This document shows, piece after piece, positions 16,598 to 25,301 of a stretch of 64,000 bases of DNA (positions within the stretch are counted from its first letter, which is position 1; every line of letters begins with the position of its first letter). Position numbers and translations under genes: made by a program. The stretch comes from Caenispirillum bisanense. Its GTDB lineage: Bacteria; Pseudomonadota; Alphaproteobacteria; Rhodospirillales; Rhodospirillaceae. Below the pieces are notes generated by a model. It was not told the DNA's origin. It did no database searches and was given only the letters and a program-made list of their open reading frames with translations. The DNA lies in NCBI RefSeq assembly GCF_900230255.1, contig NZ_OCNJ01000006.1:310001-374000 (forward strand), written 5' to 3'.

Positions 16598-19500
16598 TCA
16601 GCCCTCCAGCTGACGCCCCACCGCGCGGGCCAGCACCAGATAGAGCTTGCCCATGTCGGCACTGGTGAGCGTCGCCGCCAGCACTTCGGCGCGGTCGGTC
16701 TGGCGGGAGGCGCGCAGCAGCGTCTCGTATTCGCTCAGGTAGCGGTTCACGTAGTCGCGGAAGTCGCCGTTGGCCTCGTAGAGCTCGCGGATCTGGCCGG
16801 CCTGGCGGCGGGTCAGCGCGCGCGCCGCGTGGCGCAGGAAGGCGCTCGTGTCGCCGCGGTAGTAGCGCTGCCACAGGTCCTCGTCCACCGTCGGGCTGAA
16901 CAAGCGCGTGATGTCGACGGCGATGGACTGCAGCCGCTCGATGATGAACACCGCGCCGTTGAGGAAGCGCTGCAGGTCGGCGGCGTCGCGCTGGGCCTCC
17001 AGCAGGCGCAGCTTTTCCTCCGCCCGGTCGGCCATGCGAGCCAGCGTGTCGGCCTTCGTTTCGAAGGCGGAACCGGCGCGCGAGGTCTGGTCCGACAGGC
17101 GGTCGCCGGCGGCGGCCAGGCTGTCGGCCTGGGTGCGCATGAACTCCAGCGCCGCAGTGACCTTTTCCATGGCCTCGTCGGACGTGCGACCGAGGTCGCG
17201 GAAGCGGACGCGGAAGTCCTCGCTCGCCAGCCGCATCTCGTCGGCGATGGCCTTGGTCTGGTCGCGGTAGGTGGCGATGGTGTTGTCGAGCGCCTCGGCC
17301 GTCTCGCCGACTGCGGTCGAGCCGTTGACCACCACGTCGTGCAGGCGGCGGGCCGTCTGGTCGATACTGCCGGCGAGGTCGCCGATGTGGGCGAGCGCGG
17401 CGTCGGTGATCTGCGCCAGCACCTCGGCCCGCTCGCGCACACCGTTGTCGGTGGCGGCCAGGGCGTCGGCGGCGTGTTCGGCCGCCTGGGCGAGGCTGGA
17501 GACGCTGCCGCCGAGGGAGGTGGCGGCCGTCAGCAGCCGTTCCTCGGCGTCGCCCGCCACCTTGTCCACCTGCTCGGCGAGGAAGCGGGTGCGCTTGCCG
17601 AGGTCCATGCCGAGGGCTTCCATGCGCCGCTCGATACCCGCCGCCGCCGCTTCCACCGGGGCGCCGAGGGCGGCGCTCTGGCCTTCCAGGGCGGCGATGA
17701 GGGCGGCGACGCGCTGCTCGGCGGTGCCGGCGCTCTGGTCCACCACCTGCGCCAGTTCGGCGGCCTTGGCCTCCAGGCCGTCGCCGACGCCGGACAGGCG
17801 GGCCTCCACCGCCCGCGCCGCCTCGTCCACCGGCACCAGCAGGCCGGTGGCGCGCTTGGCGACATGGGCGCTGAGGACGGAGAACCGCTGCTCGGCCTGC
17901 TGCGACGACTGCTCGACCAGGGTCGACAGGGTGTCGGCCTGGCCGCGGATGGCGTCGCCGGCGGCGATCAGGCGGGCTTCCGCCGCGCCGACGGCACCAT
18001 CGACGGCGGCCTTGGCCTCCTCGGCCTTGCGGGCGAAGGCGTCGGACAGGGTGTCGGCGCGCTGCTCGGCGTTGCCCACCACCTCGTCGAGCGCCTTGTC
18101 GAGGGCGGCGACGATCTTGCGGGCGCGCTCGATGAACACGCCGCTGAGGCCGGACAGGCGCTCGTCGGCGCCGGCGGCGGCCGTTTCCACCTGCTCGCGG
18201 GCGGCGGCGAGGCCGTCGGCGATGGCAGTCAGGCGCGCCTGGGTGTCGCCGGCCGCGGTCATGAGGGCGCCGAGGCGCTGCTCGAAGGCGGCGGCGGCCT
18301 CGGCGGCCCGGGCCATGGCGGCATCGCTCTCGCGCGCCGACCCCTGCACCCCTTCGGTGAGCTTGGCCAGCCGTTCCAGGGCGTCGCCGGCGGCGGCCTG
18401 CAGGGTTTCGACCTGACCCTGAAGGGCCTTCTGGCCGCCCTCGATCTGCTCCGACAGGCGGGCGATGACGGCGTCGACGTCCTGCACCTGCTTCTCCAGC
18501 CCGCCGCGCAGCGAGCCGGTCTGGCGCTGCACGCGCACCGCCGTCTGCTCCAGCATGTCGGTCTGGGCGCGCACGTCTTCCGCCGCTTCCTTGGCGCGGG
18601 CGCCGATGTTGTCGGTGGCGATGCCGAGGGCCCGCACGCGCTCCAGCGCCGTCGCGCCGGCCTTTTCCAGGTGGGCGGTCAGGTCGCGCGCCATGCCGCC
18701 GATGCTGTCGGAATAGGCACGCGTCTTCTCCTCGACGCCGCCCAGCCGCTCGACGGCGCTTTCCGCCGCGCCGGTCATGCCGTCGCGCGCCTGGCCGAGG
18801 GCCTTGAGCGCCAGGTCGGTGCGGTCGAGCGCCTGTTTCGCCACGCCGTCCAGGGCGTCGGCCACCGCCGCCACGTCGCCCTTGGCCTGCTGCGCCAGTT
18901 CGCCGACGCGCGCCGCCGAGGTTTCCATGCGGCCGGCGCTTTCGGTCAGGGTCGCCACCGTCTCGCCGGTGGACCGGGTGAGCGCGTCGGAGGCCTCGCG
19001 CAGGGCCGCCCCCGCCCGCTCGGCCCGCTCGACCGCCTGTTCCTCGCGCTCGGCGAGGCTTTCAAGCGCCGAGACACGGGCCGTCGTCTGTTCGGAGAGT
19101 TCGTCCATGGCCTTGCGCTGGCCGGCGATGACTTCCGCCAGCCGGTTGCCGCCGTCCTCGACCTTGCCGAGGGTGCCGTCGAGCTTGGCGGCCTGATCCT
19201 CGACCTGACCGGCGAGCGCCTTGCCGACCGCTTCGGCGCGCGTCACCAGGGCTTCGAGGGCGGTGATCTGACCCTTCAGGGCTTCCGCCGCGCCGCCGGC
19301 CTCGCTGTCGACGCGGCCGGTGATGCGGCCCAGTTCACGGGCTTCCTCGGCCAGCACGGCGCGCGCCGTCTCGGCCCGCTCCACGGCCTGACGGCTGGCG
19401 GCGTTGAGCAGGTCGACCTGCTGGCGCAGGGCGGCGGTCACCGCCGTCACTCGTTCCTTGGCCGCGCCGTCGGGATAGGTGAGGCGCGCCAGATGCTCGC

Positions 19501-19852
19501 GCAGAAGCTCGGCTTCCCGGCGCATGGCACGGCCGCGGTCGAGCACGGCCACCACCATCCACAGCAGCGCCACCGGCACCAGCGCCCCGCTGGCGAGCCC
19601 GCCGAACACCTCGGGCGCGAGCGTCGGCACGCGGACCCAGCCGATCGTTTCGGTGACGTACCAGCCGCACCAGCCGAGCCACAGGGCCGTCAGCACCAGC
19701 GCTACTGCAGTCAGCCAGCGGCCCCCGCCGCGAGCCGGCGGCGGCAGATCGTCCACGGACGCCGGCACCGCCGCGGCGGCGGCGGGCAGAGGCGTGACGG
19801 AAGCGGAAGGGGACGGGGTTTGCGCGCCGCTGGTTTTCGCCTCGTCGGGCAT
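16598..19852 (-). CDS. Large coiled-coil inner-membrane protein, possible polarity factor
   Basis: 1084 residues from ATG 19852 (MPDEAKTSGAQ). After a Pro/Ala-rich cytoplasmic start there are two membrane helices (residues about 45-65, WLTAVALVLTALWLGWCGWY, and about 80-103). The next roughly 850 residues are an almost unbroken coiled coil of Ala/Glu/Lys/Gln heptads with recurring variants of AEERVAAL and DALSDAFARKAEEA. The C-terminus is different: a compact conserved-looking segment (about residues 955-1084) including LQSIAVDITRLFSPTVDEDLWQR and GDTSAFLRHAARALTRRQ. TipN, the polarity protein of Caulobacter, has a similar plan of two helices plus a long coiled coil. That is an analogy, not a demonstrated homology. 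No known domain is otherwise visible. Confidence 0.75.
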   Translation of the reverse strand: MPDEAKTSGAQTPSPSASVTPLPAAAAAVPASVDDLPPPARGGGRWLTAVALVLTALWLGWCGWYVTETIGWVRVPTLAPEVFGGLASGALVPVALLWMVVAVLDRGRAMRREAELLREHLARLTYPDGAAKERVTAVTAALRQQVDLLNAASRQAVERAETARAVLAEEARELGRITGRVDSEAGGAAEALKGQITALEALVTRAEAVGKALAGQVEDQAAKLDGTLGKVEDGGNRLAEVIAGQRKAMDELSEQTTARVSALESLAEREEQAVERAERAGAALREASDALTRSTGETVATLTESAGRMETSAARVGELAQQAKGDVAAVADALDGVAKQALDRTDLALKALGQARDGMTGAAESAVERLGGVEEKTRAYSDSIGGMARDLTAHLEKAGATALERVRALGIATDNIGARAKEAAEDVRAQTDMLEQTAVRVQRQTGSLRGGLEKQVQDVDAVIARLSEQIEGGQKALQGQVETLQAAAGDALERLAKLTEGVQGSARESDAAMARAAEAAAAFEQRLGALMTAAGDTQARLTAIADGLAAAREQVETAAAGADERLSGLSGVFIERARKIVAALDKALDEVVGNAEQRADTLSDAFARKAEEAKAAVDGAVGAAEARLIAAGDAIRGQADTLSTLVEQSSQQAEQRFSVLSAHVAKRATGLLVPVDEAARAVEARLSGVGDGLEAKAAELAQVVDQSAGTAEQRVAALIAALEGQSAALGAPVEAAAAGIERRMEALGMDLGKRTRFLAEQVDKVAGDAEERLLTAATSLGGSVSSLAQAAEHAADALAATDNGVRERAEVLAQITDAALAHIGDLAGSIDQTARRLHDVVVNGSTAVGETAEALDNTIATYRDQTKAIADEMRLASEDFRVRFRDLGRTSDEAMEKVTAALEFMRTQADSLAAAGDRLSDQTSRAGSAFETKADTLARMADRAEEKLRLLEAQRDAADLQRFLNGAVFIIERLQSIAVDITRLFSPTVDEDLWQRYYRGDTSAFLRHAARALTRRQAGQIRELYEANGDFRDYVNRYLSEYETLLRASRQTDRAEVLAATLTSADMGKLYLVLARAVGRQLEG

Positions 19853-20154
19853 CACCGCACCGGTACTCCTGAGGGCAGAGGGAGGAAGCAGGAAGGAAGG
19901 TGCGCAGAGTACACCCCGCGCGGCGCGCATTCCAGCGCGGAGAACGGCCGAGTCGCTGCGGTGCGGGCCGAGCCGCTACCACTATGGATCGGCAGCGCCC
20001 TAAGGTCGCGCTTCATGGCTGCCGAACAGGCGCGAACACCGCCGGAACGATTCGCGCCGCCGCACTTCGACGGGCAATCACTCCTAGCGCCGTGGTAGTA
20101 CCGCAGGAGGCATGAACTGCGCAGCTTGCGCGAGGGCTATGGCGGGGGAGGCCC
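19853..20154. other. Intergenic region between divergent genes
   Basis: About 300 bp between the coiled-coil gene (minus) and the polysaccharide operon (plus). It must hold both promoters, but I see no convincing -35/-10 pair. A 22-codon frame opens at 20112 directly after AGGAGG; the spacing of one base makes it unlikely to be translated. The wecG-type start at 20155 has its own GGGGGAGG site. Confidence 0.4.
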
Positions 20155-20946
20155 GTGACGGCGATCCACAACCTGGATGAGGTACGGCATGTCGCCCTCC
20201 TCGGCACGGCCGTGCATTGCCTGACACTGGACGGCGCCGCCGCAGCCATCGTGGCGGCGGCGCACGACGGGCGGCACATGCACGTCTGCGTCCGCGACGC
20301 CCACGGCCTCGTCCGTGCCCGCCGCGACCCAGCCCTGGCAGAGGCGCACCGCACCGCCGGCCTCGTCACCGCCGACGGCATGCCGCTGGTCTGGCTGCAG
20401 CGCCTGGCCGGCGCGCGCGGGGCAGAACGGGTCTACGGCCCGGACCTCATGGACCGGGTGTGCGACCTCGGTCGCGCCGCCGGCTTGCGCCATGCATTCC
20501 TCGGCGGCGCGCCGGGCGTCGCGGCGCGGGCGGCGGCGGAGATGGCACGGCGCCATCCCGGGCTCGCGGTCGCCCTGGCCGACACCCTGCCGCTCCGCCC
20601 CGTCGGCCATCGGCCGCAGCCGGGCGAGGACGCCGACGCCCTGGCGGCCCTGCGGGCGGCACCGGCCGACGTGCTGTGGGTGAGCCTCGGCACGCCGAAG
20701 CAGGAGCTGTGGATGCGCGCCAACCGCAGCCGTGCCGCCGCGACGGTGATGATCGGCGTCGGCGCCGCCTTCGATTTCGCCGCCGGAACGGTGCCGCAGG
20801 CGCCCCGCTGGATGCAGCGCAGCGGCCTCGAATGGGCCTTCCGCCTCGCCATGGAGCCGCGCCGGCTCGGCCGCCGCTACCTGCAGACCCTGCCCGTCTT
20901 CGCGGCGCTGGCGATGCGCGACCTGTTGCGACGGCGGCCGGTATGA
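20155..20946 (+). CDS. WecG/TagA/CpsF-family glycosyltransferase
   Basis: 263 residues from GTG 20155 with GGGGGAGG upstream. Family landmarks: VCVRDAHGLVRARRDP (about residue 43), GLVTADGMPLVWLQRL, AERVYGPDLMDRV, LWVSLGTPKQELWM and VMIGVGAAFDFAAGTVPQAP. WecG/TagA enzymes transfer a sugar (ManNAcA or ManNAc in the model members) to a lipid-linked acceptor on the cytoplasmic face of the inner membrane. As the first gene of the operon it probably acts early in repeat-unit assembly. Its end overlaps the next gene as ATGA. Confidence 0.9.
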   Translation: MTAIHNLDEVRHVALLGTAVHCLTLDGAAAAIVAAAHDGRHMHVCVRDAHGLVRARRDPALAEAHRTAGLVTADGMPLVWLQRLAGARGAERVYGPDLMDRVCDLGRAAGLRHAFLGGAPGVAARAAAEMARRHPGLAVALADTLPLRPVGHRPQPGEDADALAALRAAPADVLWVSLGTPKQELWMRANRSRAAATVMIGVGAAFDFAAGTVPQAPRWMQRSGLEWAFRLAMEPRRLGRRYLQTLPVFAALAMRDLLRRRPV

Positions 20947-21620
20947 CCATACGTAGTCGTACCATATCCACCGTCGGAGCGCCGGCGCGGCCGCTGGACC
21001 TGCGGCGTTGGCAGGGCGTCAAGCGGCGCATGGACCTGATGCTCGGCCTGCCGCTGCTGCTGCTCGCCCTGCCGGTGATCGGTGCCGCGGCGGCGGCCGT
21101 CTGGCTGACCGATCGCGGCCCGGTATTCTACCGCCAGGTGCGCATCGGCCGGCACGGACGGCCCTTCGTGCTGTGGAAGCTGCGCACCATGTGCCGCGAC
21201 GCCGACCGCCGCCTCGCCGAGCATCTGGCCGCCGACCCGCAGGCCCGCGCCGAGTGGGCGGCGACCTGCAAGCTGGCCGACGACCCGCGCATCCTGCCGC
21301 GCATCGGCGCCCCATTGCGCCGCTATGCCGTCGACGAGTTGCCGCAGCTGTGGAACGTGGTGCGCGGCGACCTGTCGCTGGTCGGCCCGCGCCCCCTGCC
21401 CGCCTACCACATGAAGCGCCTGCCGCGCAGCGTGCGCCGCCTGCGCGGCCGCATGCGGCCGGGGCTCACCGGCCTGTGGCAGGTGGCGCGGCGCGACCGC
21501 TCCTTCGCCGAGATGCAGCGCCTCGACCTCGCCTACGTCGGCGATTGGAGCCCGGCGCTCGACCTCGCGCTGCTGGCCCGCACCGCCCTGGTGCTGCGGA
21601 GCGGGCGCCATTGCCTGTGA
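20943..21620 (+). CDS. Undecaprenyl-phosphate sugar phosphotransferase (bacterial sugar transferase family)
   Basis: 225 residues. One N-terminal membrane segment (LMLGLPLLLLALPVIGAAAA) precedes the catalytic domain with the signatures GPVFYRQVRIGRHGRPF, LWKLRTMCRDAD, YAVDELPQLWNVVRGDLSLV, GPRPLP and RPGLTGLWQVARR. It is the short, ExoY-like form without the long N-terminal domain of WbaP. It loads the first sugar phosphate onto undecaprenyl phosphate and so starts each repeat unit. It is coupled to the upstream gene by ATGA and to the next by GTGA. Confidence 0.92.
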   Translation: MTIRSRTISTVGAPARPLDLRRWQGVKRRMDLMLGLPLLLLALPVIGAAAAAVWLTDRGPVFYRQVRIGRHGRPFVLWKLRTMCRDADRRLAEHLAADPQARAEWAATCKLADDPRILPRIGAPLRRYAVDELPQLWNVVRGDLSLVGPRPLPAYHMKRLPRSVRRLRGRMRPGLTGLWQVARRDRSFAEMQRLDLAYVGDWSPALDLALLARTALVLRSGRHCL

Positions 21621-23044
21621 GGCTCGCCGCACTCGCCGCCGTGCCGGCCGCCGTCGCCGCCGGTGCCGTGGCTGGCGGGATGGGCGCGCTGGTGCTGGCC
21701 GTGGTGGCGCTGGTGCTGCTCGTGCTGCTGGCCGGCGGCAGCGTCGGCGGCCTGATCGCCGCCCTGCTGGTGGCGGAACCGCTGGCGGAGCTGCTGAAGC
21801 GCCTGACTTTCGTCCTCGGGGAGGGCTCGACGGCGGCCTACTACGGCGTCCAGCTTCTGCCGACGCTCCTGCTGGCGGCCGCCCTCGCCGCCGCCCTGCC
21901 CCGCCTGCGGCTGCCGGCGCCGGCCCTGTGGCTGCTGGCGCTGGTGGCCTGGGTGAGCCTGTGCACCCTGCTGTCCCCGGTGGGCGCGCCGTGGTTCCAG
22001 CGGCTGGGCGCGCTGCATCAGGAGATCGTGCCGGCCCTGCTGTTCCTGCCGGCGCTCGCCGTGCGCGACCGCGCCGCCATCGGACGGGCGGCGGCGGCGG
22101 TGTGCGTCGCCTCCGCCCTCTACGGCCTGTGGCAAGGGCCGGCGGGCTACACGGCGCTCGATCTCGCCTGGGCGGTGGGGGCAGCGGAGCGGTCCATCCA
22201 GGCCGGCAAGGTCTTCGCCTGGATGGTGGGCGACAGCTGGGAGCGGCGGATCTTTTCGCTGTTCGCTGACCCCTTCACCTGGGGGCAAGCGCTGGTGGGG
22301 GCGCTGGTGCTGGTCCACCTCGCCCGCCTGCCGCGCGGCTGGACGGCGCTCGCCTGGGCGGCGGCGCTGGTCGGGCTGGTGCTGACGCAGAGCCGCACGC
22401 CCTGGGCCGCGCTGGCGGTGACCGGAGCGGCCTGGGCGCTGCTCGGCCTGCGCTCCTTCCGCCGGCCCTGGCTGGTGCTGGCGGCGGCGGTGCTCGGGTT
22501 TCCGCTCACCCTGTGGCTCGGTGGCGCCGCCTACGACCTGTGGTTCACCGGCGCGCCAGCCGCCGACGACCCTTTCCTGCGCCGCTGGCTGACCGTCGGC
22601 ACCATCGAGGCGCGGCTGGACGCCTGGACGGCCCTGCTCGACGTGCTGCGCGCCCACCCGCTGACGGGCGTCGGCGCCGGGGCCGACCCGCGCTACGCCG
22701 CCAACCTGCCGCTGGCGCCGGAGATCGCCGCCGCCCATTATGCCCACAACGTGCTCGTGACCCTGGCCCTCTACGGCGGTGCGCCGGCGGTGCTGCTGTT
22801 CCTGGCCTTCCAGGGCAGCCTGCTGCGGCTGATCCTGCCGCGCGGCGGCGCCGACGGACGCCTCGCCGCCGCCTTCCTGCTCGGCAGCCAGGCGGCCGGC
22901 TACCTCAACGCGGGCATCTTCCTGACGTGGCAGTATTTCCTCGCGCTCGGCCTGGTGGCGGGCGCGGCGGTGGCGCAGACGCGCCCCGCGGTGGTAGCGT
23001 CGCCGCACGACGGCATGCAGGCACACCAGGAGATCGCGGCGTGA
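21617..23044 (+). CDS. O-antigen ligase/polymerase-like (Wzy/WaaL) membrane protein
   Basis: 475 residues from GTG 21617, overlapping the previous stop as GTGA. About 12 membrane helices with a large periplasmic loop before the last ones. The Wzy_C-type region includes VLTQSRTPWAALAVTGAAW and the loop ending LLDVLRAHPLTGVGAGADPR, then AHYAHNVLVTLALYGG. The Arg in the SRT motif and the AHN motif are typical of O-antigen polymerases and ligases. Sequence alone does not separate polymerase from ligase. A second protein of the same superfamily is encoded at 27752-29050. Confidence 0.85.
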   Translation: MRLAALAAVPAAVAAGAVAGGMGALVLAVVALVLLVLLAGGSVGGLIAALLVAEPLAELLKRLTFVLGEGSTAAYYGVQLLPTLLLAAALAAALPRLRLPAPALWLLALVAWVSLCTLLSPVGAPWFQRLGALHQEIVPALLFLPALAVRDRAAIGRAAAAVCVASALYGLWQGPAGYTALDLAWAVGAAERSIQAGKVFAWMVGDSWERRIFSLFADPFTWGQALVGALVLVHLARLPRGWTALAWAAALVGLVLTQSRTPWAALAVTGAAWALLGLRSFRRPWLVLAAAVLGFPLTLWLGGAAYDLWFTGAPAADDPFLRRWLTVGTIEARLDAWTALLDVLRAHPLTGVGAGADPRYAANLPLAPEIAAAHYAHNVLVTLALYGGAPAVLLFLAFQGSLLRLILPRGGADGRLAAAFLLGSQAAGYLNAGIFLTWQYFLALGLVAGAAVAQTRPAVVASPHDGMQAHQEIAA

Positions 23045-24198
23045 AGGTCACCTTCGTCATGTTCGGGGCGTGGTTCGCCCAGGGCGGCATGGAAAAGTTC
23101 AACCGCCGGCTGATCCGCTGCCTCAACGAGCTGCCAGGCGTCAAGCCGCAGGTTTTTTCCGTGCTCGACCCGCCCAACGCGCCGTGCCCCGCCCCCTTCC
23201 GCACCGGCGACGGCAAGAAGAAGCCGGTGATGGACGCCGTCGGCATGCACCTGCTGACCAAACGGCCCGACGTCCTGCTGCTCGCCCACGCCGACTTCCT
23301 GCCGCTGGCCGCCATCGCCCGCGTGGTGGCGCCCAAATGCAAGGTGGTGCTGTTCGCCAACGGGCCGGAAGTCTGGGGCGACGCCGCCCACCGCCACACG
23401 CCGGGGTGGGAGTTCTTCGCCGCCCGCAAGAGCCTGCACACCGTCGCCGCCCTGTCGGAGACGACGCTGAAGCGCATGAGCCGCCGCTACCAGATCCCGC
23501 GCGACCGCTTCGTGCTGTTCCCGCAGGCGGTGGACGGCCCGCAGGAGCTGGTGGAGCGGCGCCACGGCAACGTGCTGCTCACCGTCGCCCGCCTCGGCGT
23601 CCGCGACGTGAACAAGGGCGTCGGCCTCGTCATCCGCGCCATGCCGCGCCTGCTGGAGCGTTTTCCGGCGCTGCGCTACCGCATCGTCGGCTCCGGACCG
23701 CTCATCGAGCCCCTGTGGGACTTCGCCATCGAGCACGGCGTCCACCGGCGCGTCGAGTTCCTCGGGCCGCTCGACGACGCGGCGCTCGCCAAGGTCTACC
23801 GCGAGGCCGATGCCGTCGTGCTGCCGTCGAAGAAGGAGGGGTCCGGCCTCGCCTTCATCGAGGCGTGGTCCTACGGCCTGCCGGTCATCGGCGGCACCGA
23901 CGACGCCGCCGCCTGGCTGATCGAGGACGGCGTCACCGGCCTCACCGCGCCGCCGGGGCAGGTGGGATCGGCCATCCACCGCCTGCTGCTCGACCCCAAG
24001 GCGGCGCGCGAGATGGGCCGCAAGGGCCATGCGCTCATCGAGGGCCGCTTCGATCACGGCGCCTTTCGCGCGCGCCTCGCCGCCCTGCTGGGCGTTCCCG
24101 AGACCGCACCGGCACCGCCGCCGCAGCCGGCCGCCCTGCCGGACATGCCGGAAGCCGACTGGGAAGAGGTGGAATGGGAGGCGAAGCAGCGCGAATGA
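23041..24198 (+). CDS. GT4-family glycosyltransferase
   Basis: 385 residues from GTG 23041 (GTGA overlap with the previous stop). GT-B fold. The N-terminal acceptor domain begins KVTFVMFGAWFAQGGMEKF. The donor domain has LTVARLGVRDVNKGVGLVI, RYRIVGSGPLI, VEFLGPLDDAALAKVYREAD and the nucleotide-sugar site VVLPSKKEGSGLAFIEAWSY, an EX7E-like arrangement. It should add one sugar to the lipid-linked repeat unit in the cytoplasm. The C-terminus ends in a Pro-rich acidic tail. Confidence 0.9.
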   Translation: MKVTFVMFGAWFAQGGMEKFNRRLIRCLNELPGVKPQVFSVLDPPNAPCPAPFRTGDGKKKPVMDAVGMHLLTKRPDVLLLAHADFLPLAAIARVVAPKCKVVLFANGPEVWGDAAHRHTPGWEFFAARKSLHTVAALSETTLKRMSRRYQIPRDRFVLFPQAVDGPQELVERRHGNVLLTVARLGVRDVNKGVGLVIRAMPRLLERFPALRYRIVGSGPLIEPLWDFAIEHGVHRRVEFLGPLDDAALAKVYREADAVVLPSKKEGSGLAFIEAWSYGLPVIGGTDDAAAWLIEDGVTGLTAPPGQVGSAIHRLLLDPKAAREMGRKGHALIEGRFDHGAFRARLAALLGVPETAPAPPPQPAALPDMPEADWEEVEWEAKQRE

Positions 24199-25301
24199 AG
24201 GTGCTCATGGTCCACGCCCGCTACCGCCGGCCCGGCGGCGAGGACGTTTCGGTGGAGACCGAGACGCGCGCCCTCGCCGCCGCCGGAGTGACGGTGCAGT
24301 CGTGGACCCTGCCGCCGGAGGCCGCCGCCGGCCCGGGCGCCTTCCTGCGCGCCGCCTGGAACCGCCGCGCCGCCGCCGAGCTGGTGCGCCGCGTGCGGGC
24401 CGAGCGGCCGGACGTGGTGCACGTGCAGAACTTCTTCCCCGGCCTGTCGCCCGCCGTCCACCGCGCCGCCGCCCGCCTGGGCCTGCCGGTGGTGCAGACC
24501 CTGCGCAACTGGCGGCTGGTGTGCCCCGCCGCCACCCGCTGGCGTGCCGGCGCGCCGTGCGACGACTGCATCGCCCGGCCCTTCGCCTGGCCGTCGCTCG
24601 GCCGTGCCTGCTGGCGGGGCGACCGGGCGGCGACCTCGGCCGCCGCCCTGGCCCTCGCCGTCCACCGTTCCATCGGCACGTGGCGCCGCGTCACGCGCTT
24701 CGTCTGCCCGAGCCGCGCCGTCGCCGCCGTGCTGCCCGAGACTTGGCCGACGGCCGTCGTCCCCAACATGGTCGACCCGGCGCCCGCGCCCGGACCGGGC
24801 GGCAGCGGCGTCGTCTACGCCGGCCGGCTGACGGACGAGAAGGGCGTCGGCTGCCTCGCCGAGGCCTGGAGCCGCCACCGCGACCTGCCGCCCCTCGAGG
24901 TCTACGGCGAGGGCCCCATGGCGAGCGCGCTGGACGGCGTGCCCGGCGTCACCCTGCACGGCCGACGCCCGCACGCCGAGGTGCTCGACGCCATGGGCCG
25001 CGCCCGCGCCGTGGTGGTGCCGAGCCTGTGGCCGGAGCCCTTCGGCCGGGCGGTGGTGGAAGCCTTCGCCTGCGGCACGCCCGTCGTCGCCACCGCCGCC
25101 GGTGCCCTGCCGGAGCTGGTGGACGACGGCGTCACCGGGCTGCTGGTGCCCGGCGAGGACAGCCACGCCCTCGCCCGTGCCGTCCACGCCGTGACACCGG
25201 CCATGCGCACGGCCGCCCGCACCGCCTTCGAACGCCGTTTCGCCGCGCCGGTGGTGGCGCCGCTCCTGGTGGAGGTCTACCGCTCGTGCCTGACGCCCTG
25301 A
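24195..25301 (+). CDS. GT4-family glycosyltransferase
   Basis: 368 residues from ATG 24195 (ATGA overlap). GT-B fold with an N-terminal KVLMVHARYRRPGGEDVSVE, the acceptor-domain element PDVVHVQNFFPGLSPAV and QTLRNWRLVCPAATRWR. The donor domain has VVYAGRLTDEKGVGCLAEAW, VYGEGPMASAL and VVPSLWPEPFGRAVVEAFAC. A Cys-rich patch (APCDDCIARPF, GRACWRG) between the domains is common in this subgroup. The start GTG of the next gene lies 16 bases before its stop. Confidence 0.9.
   Translation: MKVLMVHARYRRPGGEDVSVETETRALAAAGVTVQSWTLPPEAAAGPGAFLRAAWNRRAAAELVRRVRAERPDVVHVQNFFPGLSPAVHRAAARLGLPVVQTLRNWRLVCPAATRWRAGAPCDDCIARPFAWPSLGRACWRGDRAATSAAALALAVHRSIGTWRRVTRFVCPSRAVAAVLPETWPTAVVPNMVDPAPAPGPGGSGVVYAGRLTDEKGVGCLAEAWSRHRDLPPLEVYGEGPMASALDGVPGVTLHGRRPHAEVLDAMGRARAVVVPSLWPEPFGRAVVEAFACGTPVVATAAGALPELVDDGVTGLLVPGEDSHALARAVHAVTPAMRTAARTAFERRFAAPVVAPLLVEVYRSCLTP

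Noticed and set aside
16829-20098. 1089-codon plus-strand frame across the coiled-coil gene
   Set aside because: Complementary to the coiled-coil gene; the His/Arg/Gly-rich product is typical of antisense frames in GC-rich genes.
20112-20180. A 22-codon leader peptide before the polysaccharide operon
   Set aside because: AGGAGG is only one base from the ATG, too close for efficient initiation, and the peptide shows no attenuator-like features.
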